Below the pieces are notes generated by a model. The model was not told where the DNA came from. It worked only from the letters and a program-made list of their open reading frames with translations, and searched no databases. Position numbers and translations under genes: made by a program. Source: Actinospica acidithermotolerans (lineage in GTDB: Bacteria; Actinomycetota; Actinomycetes; Streptomycetales; Catenulisporaceae). From it: 64,000 bases of DNA. The DNA lies in contig NZ_JAGSOH010000003.1 in assembly GCF_018139625.1 (NCBI RefSeq), forward strand, positions 62,001 through 126,000, read 5' to 3'. Below, piece after piece: positions 17,270 to 25,390 of this stretch. How positions within the stretch are numbered: position 1 is the stretch's first letter; each line of letters starts with the position of its first letter.

Positions 17270-17986
17270 ATGGCCGAAGTCGACCAGTCGGTATTGCGCG
17301 CACTGCTCGACCTGACGGATCTCGAGTCGGGGCACGACGTGACCGCCGCGCTCCTCGAACGCCTCGCGCATCGCGCCGTCTCCCTGCTGCCCGCCGCATG
17401 CTGCGCCGTGGCGGCCGCGGACGAGGACGGCGAGCTCAGCCTCCTGCGCTGCTCCGACGGCGTCGGCTGGACGCTCGGCCTCGCGCAGATCGAGAACCGG
17501 TCGGGGCCGCTCGTCGACTGCTACCGCCGCGGGGTGCCGGTGCAGTGCCCCGACATCCTCTCCGCCCCGGCGTGGCCGCAGCTCGCCGCGGCGGCGTCGG
17601 CGGCCGGCATCCGGGCGTTCTCCGCCGTCCCGCTGCGCCGCCACGACCGCGTGCTCGGCGCGGCCTGCGTGATGCGCGCCGACCCCGGCGACGACCGGCC
17701 TGAGGAGCTCGCGCTCGCCCAGGCGATGGCGGACAGCACCGCCGTCGGCCTGCTCCGGGCCGAGGCCGCCCGTGACGACGGTCGTGCCGTCGACCGCTGG
17801 CGCAGCGCCCTGAGCCGGCAGATCACGATCGACCAGGCCCGCGGGATCGTGGCGCAGCGGCACGGCATCACCGTGGACGCGGCGGCACGGCTGCTCGAAC
17901 AGCAGGCCGAGACGCAGGGGGTCGACCCCGGCGACCTCGCCGAGCGGATCGTGCAAGGCCTCGCGCTCTGGCACCGGGCGAAGTGA
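17270..17986 (+). CDS. GAF-ANTAR regulatory protein
   Basis: A 238-residue protein. A GAF sensor domain occupies residues about 20-165 (LLPAACCAVAAADEDGELSL, then IRAFSAVPLRRHDRVLGAAC). The C-terminal ANTAR domain reads ITIDQARGIVAQRHGITVDA, then LAERIVQGLAL. It probably senses a small molecule or redox state and acts on leader RNA as an antiterminator. The ATG at 17270 follows AAGGAGCTTCCGCG, a good ribosome-binding site. It converges on the next GAF-ANTAR gene. Confidence 0.88.
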   Translation: MAEVDQSVLRALLDLTDLESGHDVTAALLERLAHRAVSLLPAACCAVAAADEDGELSLLRCSDGVGWTLGLAQIENRSGPLVDCYRRGVPVQCPDILSAPAWPQLAAAASAAGIRAFSAVPLRRHDRVLGAACVMRADPGDDRPEELALAQAMADSTAVGLLRAEAARDDGRAVDRWRSALSRQITIDQARGIVAQRHGITVDAAARLLEQQAETQGVDPGDLAERIVQGLALWHRAK

Positions 17987-18019
17987 GCGGATCCGGCCGG
18001 CTCTCGCGCGCGACCCGCG

Positions 18020-18802
18020 TCAGCGCGGCCTCGCGAGGTCCTTCGGCACCTCGGCGACACCGTCGACGATGGCGCGTGCCACGTCGTGCAGCCGCAGGCC
18101 GCGCCTGCGGGCGACGGACCGCAGCAGCTCGAAGGCCTCGTCGATCGTCCGGCCGTGCCGCTCCGCGAGGATCCCCTTGGCCTGCTCGATCGGGACCCGC
18201 GACGCGATACCCCGCTGGAGCTGGGCGACCTCGACCGCGCTCTCCTGCCGGCGGCGCTGGAAGTAGAGACCGGTCGCCACGGCCTCGGCGAGCGCCGGCG
18301 CGAGCCGTGCGGCCTCGGAGTCCGGGAATCCGGGGTCGCCCGAATAAACGGTCATCGCTCCCAGCCGGTCGTCCAGGGAGAGCAACGGAACGCTCAGCAC
18401 GGAGCAGTATCCGGCCTGGGACGCGGCCCGGGCCCAGTCGGGCCACCGCGCGCCGTCCGAGACCGTGTCGGGGCAGCGGACCGCGACCTCGGCGGCGGCG
18501 CAGTCCACGCTCGGGCCGAGCCCTGCGCGGATCTCCGCGGCGGCGAGCTGCTCGACGCCCTCGCCCCAGGCGGCACCGCACTCGAGCCGTCCCTCTTCGG
18601 ACGCCAGCAGGAGGGCCACTCCCGGCGCGCCGAGCACGCGGGAGCACTCGGCCGCGAAGTAGCGCAGGTGCCCGTCGAGGTCGTGCACCGCCTCCGCGGT
18701 GTCGGCACCGTCGTTGAGCAGGTCGTACACCTGCCTGGAGTCCAAGACCCGGCCCCTTTCCGTCCCGCACGTCGCCGGCGCGCCGCATACGCAGGTCCGC
18801 AC
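18020..18802 (-). CDS. GAF-ANTAR regulatory protein
   Basis: Up to 260 residues. GAF domain at about residues 40-175 (LGAPGVALLLASEEGRLECG, then YCSVLSVPLLSLDDRLGAMT) and ANTAR domain at the C terminus (VPIEQAKGILAERHGRTIDE, then LHDVARAIVDG). The N-terminal 18 residues from the ATG at 18802 are Cys-rich and may not be translated; a TTG at about 18747, preceded by GGAAAGGGGCC, is an alternative start. A DosR-like palindrome at 18871-18886 lies upstream, linking it to the stress island. Confidence 0.85.
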   Translation of the reverse strand: MRTCVCGAPATCGTERGRVLDSRQVYDLLNDGADTAEAVHDLDGHLRYFAAECSRVLGAPGVALLLASEEGRLECGAAWGEGVEQLAAAEIRAGLGPSVDCAAAEVAVRCPDTVSDGARWPDWARAASQAGYCSVLSVPLLSLDDRLGAMTVYSGDPGFPDSEAARLAPALAEAVATGLYFQRRRQESAVEVAQLQRGIASRVPIEQAKGILAERHGRTIDEAFELLRSVARRRGLRLHDVARAIVDGVAEVPKDLARPR

Positions 18803-18870
18803 GCGCGGCCGGCACGGGTGCCAATGGCTGAATACTGGGCGAAAATACCCGCGCGCCGGGCCGCGCGGCT

Positions 18871-18886
18871 AGGGCCGTTCGGCCCT
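18871..18886. promoter_or_regulatory. DosR/DevR-like palindrome upstream of the GAF-ANTAR gene
   Basis: AGGGCCG-TT-CGGCCCT is a near-perfect inverted repeat of the same class as those at 11648 and 16744. It is 69-84 bases upstream of the ATG at 18802. It is also 10 bases beyond the stop of the CheR-type gene, but its position fits the minus-strand GAF-ANTAR promoter. Confidence 0.5.
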
Positions 18887-18895
18887 TCCGCCGCC

Positions 18896-20758
18896 TCAGT
18901 CCTCCGCCTGGACCTGCTCCATGAGCAGCACGACGCCGCCGTCCTGGTCAAGCGGCGAGCAGGCGATCGAGCACAGGATGCGCCGCCCGATCCGGTTGAC
19001 CGCAGACAGGTGGACCGGGCCGATCCGGCGCCCCGTGCCGCGGCACTCCTGGACCGCCTCCTGGAGCTGCGCGGTCGGCAGCCCGAAGTCGAGCCCGAAG
19101 AACGGCTGGCCGTCCACCTCGGCCGTCCGCAGGCCCCAGAGGTCCTCCGCGCCGCGGTTCCAGCTGCGCACCCTCAGCTCGCCGTCCAGCACCACGACCC
19201 CGGCCGCGATGCTGGTCAGCACCCCGGCGAGGAACGCGTGCGCCTCGTCGAGCTCCGCGGTGCGCGAACGCAGCTCCTCGTTCATCGTCTGGAGCTCCTC
19301 GTTGCCGGATTCGAGCTCCTCGTTGGTGGTCTCCAGCTCCTCGTTGGTCGACTGGAGCTCCTCGTTGGTGGTCTCCAGCTCCTCGATGCTCGACTGGAGC
19401 TCCTCGTTGGTGGTCTCCAGCTCCTCGTTCGTCGACTGCAGCGCCTCGTACGCCGATTCGAGGTCCTGCCGGATCCGCTGGAGCTCGTGCTGGAGCCGGG
19501 TGGCGACGGTGGTGTCGAGGAAGCTGAGCGCGACCCCGACCCGCTCGCCGTCCGGGCTGAACAGCGGCTGAATGTTGATATCAAGAAACTGGCTCTCGCC
19601 GCCGGCCGTCGGCCGCTCCACCGCCGCCACCCGCACCGTGCGGCCCTCGTCCGCGGCCTGCTCGATCAGGGAGCGGAGTTCGACCGGGCGATAGGACAGC
19701 TCCAGGTCCTGGAACGGACGGTTCACGTCGGCCGGCGTCAGGCCGAACAGGGTGCGCGCCTGGTTGTTGAAGATCACCACGGCCCCCTCCTCGTCGAGCG
19801 CGATCAGTGCGTGCGGCGAGGTGTCGAGCGCGAGGTCGCGTACGAGGCGCTTGCGGCCGACGTCGCGCACGTCCCGCCCGAGCGCGACCTCGAGGCGGGG
19901 CAGCACCGCGGTGTGCGGCAGCGGGGTGTTTCCGATCCGGCGTCGGAAGAGCCGGTGCCGCATGCTGTCGACCTGGAAGCGCTCGCCCTCGGACAGCAGC
20001 ATCTCCGCCTTGCCGAGGAAGAGGTAGCCGCCGGGCCGCAGCGCGAAGTGGAAGCGCTCGATGATCTGCGACTGCGCCTCCATGTTGAAGTACATCAGGG
20101 TGTTCCGGCACACCAGCAGATCGAGGCGCGAGATCGGCGCGTCCCTGGTGATGTCGTGACGCCCGAAGATCACCCGCCGCCGCAGGTCGGCGCGGAACGC
20201 GTGGTTTCCCCCGGCCGTCTCGAAGTACCGCTCGCGCAGTTCCGGCGCGAGCGCCTCGAGCGCCCGGTGCGGGTAGACGCCGCCGCGCGCCTCGCGCAGC
20301 GCCTCCTCGTCCACATCGGTGCCGTAGATCTTGAGCCGGCGTGCGCACTCCTCGAGCCCGATCGCCTCGGCGAACAGGATGGCCAGCGTGTAGGCCTCCT
20401 CGCCGGTGGAGCAGCCCGCGCTCCAGATCCGGATCTCGTCGTCGGGCGCCTTGTCGGCGAGGATCTGCGGGAGCGCCTCGGCGGCCAGGTACGCCCAGGA
20501 CTCGCTGTCCCTGAAGAACCCCGTGACATTGATCAGGATGGTGTTGAAGAGCTCGTTGAACTCCTCCGGATCCGTCTCGAGCACGTCGCGGTAGTCGCCG
20601 TACGCCGCCGTGCCGACGTCCGCCATCCGCTTCCTGATGCGCCGGGCCAGCGAGGTCCGCTTGTAGCCGGTGAAGTCGAAGCCCCGGGCGTCGCGGAGGT
20701 AGCCGAGCAGATCCTCGAGCTCCCGCTCCGGTGCCGCCGGGTCAGCGGGCGCGGACAT
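18896..20758 (-). CDS. CheR-type methyltransferase with PAS domains and a coiled-coil linker
   Basis: A 620-residue protein. The order is an N-terminal CheR helical domain (YLRDARGFDFTGYKRTSLAR), the SAM-binding CheR domain (IWSAGCSTGEEAYTLAILFA; CRNTLMYFN), a PAS domain from about residue 320, a coiled coil at about residues 435-495 built from repeats of TNEELE/TNEELQ, and a second PAS domain. This is the layout of CheB-CheR hybrids without the CheB part, which is encoded separately at 14887-15534. No chemotaxis genes accompany it. It probably methylates a signalling protein in response to a PAS-sensed cue. Confidence 0.88.
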   Translation of the reverse strand: MSAPADPAAPERELEDLLGYLRDARGFDFTGYKRTSLARRIRKRMADVGTAAYGDYRDVLETDPEEFNELFNTILINVTGFFRDSESWAYLAAEALPQILADKAPDDEIRIWSAGCSTGEEAYTLAILFAEAIGLEECARRLKIYGTDVDEEALREARGGVYPHRALEALAPELRERYFETAGGNHAFRADLRRRVIFGRHDITRDAPISRLDLLVCRNTLMYFNMEAQSQIIERFHFALRPGGYLFLGKAEMLLSEGERFQVDSMRHRLFRRRIGNTPLPHTAVLPRLEVALGRDVRDVGRKRLVRDLALDTSPHALIALDEEGAVVIFNNQARTLFGLTPADVNRPFQDLELSYRPVELRSLIEQAADEGRTVRVAAVERPTAGGESQFLDINIQPLFSPDGERVGVALSFLDTTVATRLQHELQRIRQDLESAYEALQSTNEELETTNEELQSSIEELETTNEELQSTNEELETTNEELESGNEELQTMNEELRSRTAELDEAHAFLAGVLTSIAAGVVVLDGELRVRSWNRGAEDLWGLRTAEVDGQPFFGLDFGLPTAQLQEAVQECRGTGRRIGPVHLSAVNRIGRRILCSIACSPLDQDGGVVLLMEQVQAED

Positions 20759-20872
20759 GGTCTCCCCCCAGGTCGTGCGGGTCTCCGAGGCCGCGGTCTC
20801 TCATTCGGCCAGCGTAGCGGACCCGGAGCTGAGCGTGTGCGCAGTGCGCTCCATGCCGCGATGCAAGCCGTT

Positions 20873-20957
20873 CCCGCACTCGTCCCGCGCTCATCCTGCA
20901 CTCGTCCTGCACTCGTCCCGCGCCCGTCCTGCTCGCGACGGATCGCGAGCAGGACGG
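20873..20957. repeat. 11-bp tandem repeats ending in a 15-bp perfect hairpin
   Basis: Five consecutive 11-base units (20873-20927) follow the pattern CCYGCRCTCGT. They run into a perfect stem, 20924-20938 with 20943-20957 (CCGTCCTGCTCGCGA, loop CGGA). The hairpin lies 82 bases after the stop of the cyclopropane synthase gene, so it may be its terminator, although no T tract follows. Confidence 0.6.
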
Positions 20958-21038
20958 TCACTCCTTCAGTGCTCCTGGGCGGCGGCATCGTCGAACCGCC
21001 GTCGAGCCCTGGCGCTATGCACGGACCCGCAGCCCGCG

Positions 21039-22385
21039 TCAGTCCTGGTCGGCCGAGGCCGAGGGGCACAGCACGAGTTGGTGGACGTCGAGGTAGCCGG
21101 AGGCGAAGCCGGCTTCGGAGTAGGCGAGGTAGAGCCGCCAGGTGCGGCGGAAGGTCTCGTCGAAGCCCAGGGCGCCGAGCCCACCCGCGTTGGCCTCGAA
21201 CCGCCGGCTCCACAGCGCGAGCGTGTGCGCGTAGTGCCGGCCGAAGGACAGGTCGTCGGCCACCCGCAGGCCGACGCGAGCGGCGTTGTCCTTGATCGCG
21301 GTCATCGAGGGGATCAGGCCGCCGGGGAAGATGTACTTGGTGATCCAGGTCTGCGTCCGGGCGGTGGCGTTCATCCGGGCGTGCGGCATGGTGATCGCCT
21401 GCAGGCCGATCCGCCCGCCGGGGTTGAGGAACCCGGCCAGCGCACCGAAGTAGGTGGGCCAGTGCTCGCGGCCGACCGCCTCGATCATCTCCACGCTCAG
21501 GACGGCGTCGAACCTGCCCTCGGTGTCCCGGTAGTCGCACAACCGCGCCTGCACCCGATCGGCCACGCCCTCCGCCTGCGCGCGTTCTCGCGTGAACGCG
21601 AGCTGCCGCTCGGACAGCGTGATCGTGTGCACCCGGGCGCCGCGGGTGGCGGCACGGACGGCCAGTTCGCCCCAGCCGCTGCCGATCTCCAGCACGTCCG
21701 TGCCGGGGCCGACGCCGGTCAGGTCGAGCAGCCGGTCGATCTTGCGCTGCTGGGCCACGCGGAGTTGCTCGACGCCAGGCGCGCCGTCGTGCATTTCCTG
21801 CAGCGCGAGTTCGTGGCGCGGCGCGGCGGCCCGCTGCTGCGGGCTCTGCGCCGAGTCGCGGTCGAACAGCGCGGAGGAGTAGGTCATCGTGGGGTCCAGG
21901 AACAGCGCGAACATCTCGTTCGACAGGTCGTAGTGCCGGGAGATGTTGTCCCGGGCGTCGTTCGAGGTCTGGTTCTCGGTGCGCGGGCGGCGCACCACGT
22001 GCAGGCGGCGCAGACTCTGCAGGGGCGCGGGTACCAGGGTTTCGATGTGCGCTGCGAACACCGCCAGCAACCGGGCCAGGTCGTCCGAGTCCCACTCGCC
22101 CGCCTGGTAGGACTCGCCGAAACCGATCAGCCCGCTCGCCCCGATCCTGCGGTAGAGGGCCTGCGGCCGGTGCACCGTCATCTCCGGATCGCCGGCCGAG
22201 CCCGCGCCGAGCACGGTCCCGTCGAGCAGCCGCAGGCGCACCGGCAGGTCGCGCACCGCGGACCGCACCACCCTCGCCGCCACCGCCCCGCGCAGCCGCG
22301 CCCGCGGCTCGGTGAACACATCCGGCCAGCGCCCGACATCGCGGGAAGCGGCCGCCGCCGCCCGGGTATCAACGTGGATTGCCAT
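21039..22385 (-). CDS. Cyclopropane-fatty-acyl-phospholipid synthase family methyltransferase
   Basis: A 448-residue protein of full length for the family. An N-terminal domain (about 1-130) precedes a SAM methyltransferase core with motif I VLEIGSGWGELAV and FDAVLSVEMIEAVG. The segment HYDLSNEMFALFLDPTMTYS is the CFA/mycolic-acid cyclopropane synthase signature. It methylates or cyclopropanates unsaturated fatty acyl chains at the membrane, a common stationary-phase or stress modification. It is monocistronic in appearance, bounded by a hairpin downstream and a repeat array upstream. Confidence 0.92.
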   Translation of the reverse strand: MAIHVDTRAAAAASRDVGRWPDVFTEPRARLRGAVAARVVRSAVRDLPVRLRLLDGTVLGAGSAGDPEMTVHRPQALYRRIGASGLIGFGESYQAGEWDSDDLARLLAVFAAHIETLVPAPLQSLRRLHVVRRPRTENQTSNDARDNISRHYDLSNEMFALFLDPTMTYSSALFDRDSAQSPQQRAAAPRHELALQEMHDGAPGVEQLRVAQQRKIDRLLDLTGVGPGTDVLEIGSGWGELAVRAATRGARVHTITLSERQLAFTRERAQAEGVADRVQARLCDYRDTEGRFDAVLSVEMIEAVGREHWPTYFGALAGFLNPGGRIGLQAITMPHARMNATARTQTWITKYIFPGGLIPSMTAIKDNAARVGLRVADDLSFGRHYAHTLALWSRRFEANAGGLGALGFDETFRRTWRLYLAYSEAGFASGYLDVHQLVLCPSASADQD

Positions 22386-22405
22386 GACTCAGGACCTTCT
22401 CCCTA

Positions 22406-22648
22406 GCGTCGCGGACGGTGGTGCCGCGATCATTCGTCACCGTTCGGAACACAGAGGCCGCCGGATGGGTGCATTCCCCAGGCGTCGCGGACGGCGGTGC
22501 CGCGATCACTCGTCACCGCTCGGAACACGGAGGCCGCCGGATGGGTGCATTCCTGCATTACCCAGGCGGCGCGAACGGTGGTGCCGCGATCACTCGGTGC
22601 CGCGATCATCCGTCACCGTTCGGAACACGGAGGCCGCCGGATGGGTGC
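22406..22648. repeat. Three imperfect tandem copies of a 75-84-bp repeat
   Basis: Copies at about 22406-22480, 22482-22565 and 22566-22648. The shared core includes GGTGCCGCGATCA, CGTCACCG(T/C)TCGGAACAC and GAGGCCGCCGGATGGGTGC. The third copy contains an internal doubling of GGTGCCGCGATCA. The array fills the 468-base gap between the divergent cyclopropane synthase and fasciclin genes. The copies are adjacent without unique spacers, so this is not a CRISPR. Function unknown; multiple regulator-binding sites are possible. Confidence 0.75.
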
Positions 22649-22853
22649 GCGCACGGCTGCCGTCGCCGGAAGATCCGTGGCGCGGGCGACGCCGCCCGCC
22701 GCCCAGCCGGCACCCGGGGACCACTTCGCGACCGAGGAGTGCTTCGGATTGCCCCCTGACGATGTGGGATTCCCCACTCAATCCGTCTCGGCGAGCGGCC
22801 CGAATGGCCTCCCGTAAGAGTTCGGATTCCCTTCGCTGAGGAGTGACCCACCC

Positions 22854-23525
22854 ATGATCGCCACTCGCACGTCCCGCCGTCTGGTCCCCGCCGCCGTAGC
22901 CGCGATCGCGCTCAGCGCGGGCCTGGCCGCGTGCAGCTCGAGCGGTTCGAGCACAACCGCCTCGTCCAGCTCCAGCGCCCCGATGACCTCCAGCGCGCCC
23001 ATGACGTCCTCGGCGGCCTCCGCCGGCGGAGCAGCCGGCACCGACTTCGGCTCCGCGTGCTCCGCGGTGCCGAGCTCGGGCGCGGGCAGCTTCTCCGGCA
23101 TGGCCCAGGCCCCGGTGGCCACCGCCGCCTCGAACAACCCGGTCCTGTCCACGTTGGTGAGCGCGGTCAAGCAGGCCGGCCTGGTCGACACGCTCAACAG
23201 CGCGCAGGGCATCACGGTCTTCGCCCCGGCGAACGCGGCGTTCCAGAAGATCCCGTCCGCCACGCTCGCCTCGGTGCTGGCGAACAAGGCCGAGCTCACC
23301 AAGATCCTGACCTACCACGTCGTGGCCGGGCAGCTGACCCCGGCCGAGCTGGCCGGCACCCACAAGACGCTCGAGGGCGGCAGCATCACCGTGGCCGGCA
23401 GCGGCGAGTCCTTCACCGTGACCGGCGGCTCGTCCTCGAACACGGCCAACGTGATCTGCGGCAACGTGCAGACCGCCAACGCGACCGTGTACATCATCGA
23501 CAGCGTCCTGATGCCGGCCGGCTGA
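22854..23525 (+). CDS. Fasciclin-domain lipoprotein
   Basis: A 223-residue exported protein. The signal peptide ends in a lipobox ([12 protein letters not shown], Cys at about residue 25), then a Ser/Ala-rich spacer of about 40 residues. One fasciclin (beta-Ig-H3) domain follows: [20 protein letters not shown], then [16 protein letters not shown], then [10 protein letters not shown]. These domains mediate adhesion at cell surfaces. The ATG at 22854 follows GAGGAGTGACCCACCC, a fair ribosome-binding site. It lies behind a three-copy tandem repeat that probably contains its promoter. Confidence 0.92.
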   Translation: MIATRTSRRLVPAAVAAIALSAGLAACSSSGSSTTASSSSSAPMTSSAPMTSSAASAGGAAGTDFGSACSAVPSSGAGSFSGMAQAPVATAASNNPVLSTLVSAVKQAGLVDTLNSAQGITVFAPANAAFQKIPSATLASVLANKAELTKILTYHVVAGQLTPAELAGTHKTLEGGSITVAGSGESFTVTGGSSSNTANVICGNVQTANATVYIIDSVLMPAG

Positions 23526-23608
23526 CCCGCCACGCCTTCGGCCCTGAGGCAAGGGGCCACCGAAATCGCCGGACTGGCCGGCGGCGGGCGACGGCGTCCG
23601 CCGCCGGC

Positions 23609-25375
23609 TCAGTCGGGGATGACCGGGATGATCAGGTGGGACCGGTGGTCCGGCCCCGTATGCAGGGTGAGGGTGCCGGCGTAGACGTCGTCCGGCCGGG
23701 TCGACGGGTCGTTGTGCAGGAACGGCCCGGAGCCGGTGAAGGCGACCCGGAGGTCGGGGTGGGCCGCGGCCGCCTCGACCGCGGGTGGATGGACGTAGTC
23801 GTGCGCCTGCACGTCGAGGGCGAGTGTGTAGCCTGCGGGCAGGTTCAGGCTGGTCGGCAGGATCTCGACGTCCACCGCGTAGATCGTGCCCGGCTCCAGC
23901 GGCTCGGCGCGGTCATGGGGGTGGACGGGCAGGAACGGCCGGGACTGCTCGGGATCGAGTGCGCGGTGGGAGGCGCGCAGCCAGCCCTGGCTGATCGGCA
24001 CGTGCGGATCGTTGGCCCCGAGGAAGGTGATCTCCGAGCCGTCGGGGCGGAAAGCGCGCAGAACGAGGAACAGGTCCGCGTCAGGCGTCGAGGATTCGAT
24101 GTACAAGCGCGCCGCGACCGGTCCGGCCACGTCCAGGTCTTCCGGCAGGAGGTAGGCGAACCAGGCCCGGCCCTGCTTTCCCGTGTAGGACGTCGATGCG
24201 CGCCCGGTGCTCGGTGCCGGGCTCATGGAGCCGTCCGCGGCATCGAGGTAGAGCTTCGTCCACCGCGTCTCGGGAAGCGGCCAGTCGCTCGAGGCATGCT
24301 CGCCGACTCGGCCGTCCGGGTGACGGGTCCTCAGGTGCACGCGAGGCTGCTTGTCCCAGCCGGTGTCCTCGCCCTTGAGGAAGTGGCCGAGGAATCGCTT
24401 CTGCAGGTCCAGTCCGTACTGCGCGTAGAAGAGCGAGAAGTGCGTCTCGTCGTGCATCGCGAGCCACTTCTCCGCGGAGCCGGCGAGCTCGAACCCGCGC
24501 GTGTTGCCGCGCAGATGCAGGCCGAGCCCGCCCCAGTTGCCCGCGGAGAGCACCGCCGCGGTGATGCGAGACAGATCGCGCGTGCGCGCGCGGTGGTAGT
24601 CGTCGATCAGCGGATGGCTTCGGTCCACGGCCACGAGATCGACTCGGTTCGCGGCGAGTTGCTCGGCGGTGAGCGTCTCATCGCCGCAGACCAACTGCCC
24701 GGTGATCGGGTTGCGCCCGCCCCGCTCGCCGAGACCGTGCTGCGCGCCGCCTGCGATCGCGCCGTACCAGAAGCGCTCGAAGGTCGTGTAGATGCCGCCG
24801 TGGTAGATGACGTCGCGGTACCAGTCCGCCGCGCCCTCCCACGCGACCAGCGCGGCCAGGTGCGGCGGCTGGAGCGTGGCGACCTGCCAGGCGTTCATCG
24901 CGAAGTAGGAGATGCCGTTCAGGCCGACCTTCCCGTTGCTCCACGGCTGCGTACCGGCCCACTCGATGCACTCGTACATGTCACGGATCTCGCGCTCGGA
25001 AAGCGGGTCCAGGAAGCCCGGCGAACGGCCGGAGCCGCGGGAGTCGACGCGTACCAGGGCGTAGCCGTCCGGAACCCACTTGTCCGGGTCGACGAGTTCG
25101 AACACCTGGAAGGCCTCACTCGTGCCCTCGGTGATGTCCGGATGCATCGCGACCATGGTCCGATACGACTCGGCCTGGTAGACCTGAAACGGCTTTCCCT
25201 TGCCGTACGGGCCGTACGTGAGGATGACGGGGTAGTTGCCCGGTGCGGTCGGGCGGAAGACGTCGGCTCGCAGCACGTTCCCGTCGTCGACCGCGATCGG
25301 CACGTCCCACTCGACGGTCATGTCGCCGACGACGTCGATGCGGAACGGCCCGTCCGGCCTCGTGTGCTTGATCAT
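23609..25375 (-). CDS. CocE/NonD-family serine hydrolase
   Basis: A 588-residue alpha/beta hydrolase of the X-Pro dipeptidyl-peptidase S15/cocaine esterase family. YGPYGKGKPFQVYQAESYRT and YALVRVDSRGSGRSPG are family hallmarks. The nucleophile Ser is in GLNGISYFAMNAWQVA. The C-terminal beta-sandwich ends in DVEILPTSLNLPAGYTLALD. There is no signal peptide, so it acts in the cytosol on an ester or amide. It follows the epimerase-like gene by 15 bases, and both are probably controlled by the divergent TetR repressor. Confidence 0.9.
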   Translation of the reverse strand: MIKHTRPDGPFRIDVVGDMTVEWDVPIAVDDGNVLRADVFRPTAPGNYPVILTYGPYGKGKPFQVYQAESYRTMVAMHPDITEGTSEAFQVFELVDPDKWVPDGYALVRVDSRGSGRSPGFLDPLSEREIRDMYECIEWAGTQPWSNGKVGLNGISYFAMNAWQVATLQPPHLAALVAWEGAADWYRDVIYHGGIYTTFERFWYGAIAGGAQHGLGERGGRNPITGQLVCGDETLTAEQLAANRVDLVAVDRSHPLIDDYHRARTRDLSRITAAVLSAGNWGGLGLHLRGNTRGFELAGSAEKWLAMHDETHFSLFYAQYGLDLQKRFLGHFLKGEDTGWDKQPRVHLRTRHPDGRVGEHASSDWPLPETRWTKLYLDAADGSMSPAPSTGRASTSYTGKQGRAWFAYLLPEDLDVAGPVAARLYIESSTPDADLFLVLRAFRPDGSEITFLGANDPHVPISQGWLRASHRALDPEQSRPFLPVHPHDRAEPLEPGTIYAVDVEILPTSLNLPAGYTLALDVQAHDYVHPPAVEAAAAHPDLRVAFTGSGPFLHNDPSTRPDDVYAGTLTLHTGPDHRSHLIIPVIPD

Positions 25376-25390
25376 CGTGGAGGTTCCGTT

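Noticed and set aside
18086-21295. A 1069-codon open frame on the plus strand
   Set aside because: It is the antisense of the GAF-ANTAR and CheR-PAS genes, which have clear family motifs; the shadow frame has none.
22406-22648. CRISPR array
   Set aside because: The repeats are 75-84 bp, imperfect and directly adjacent, without unique spacers, and there are no cas genes.
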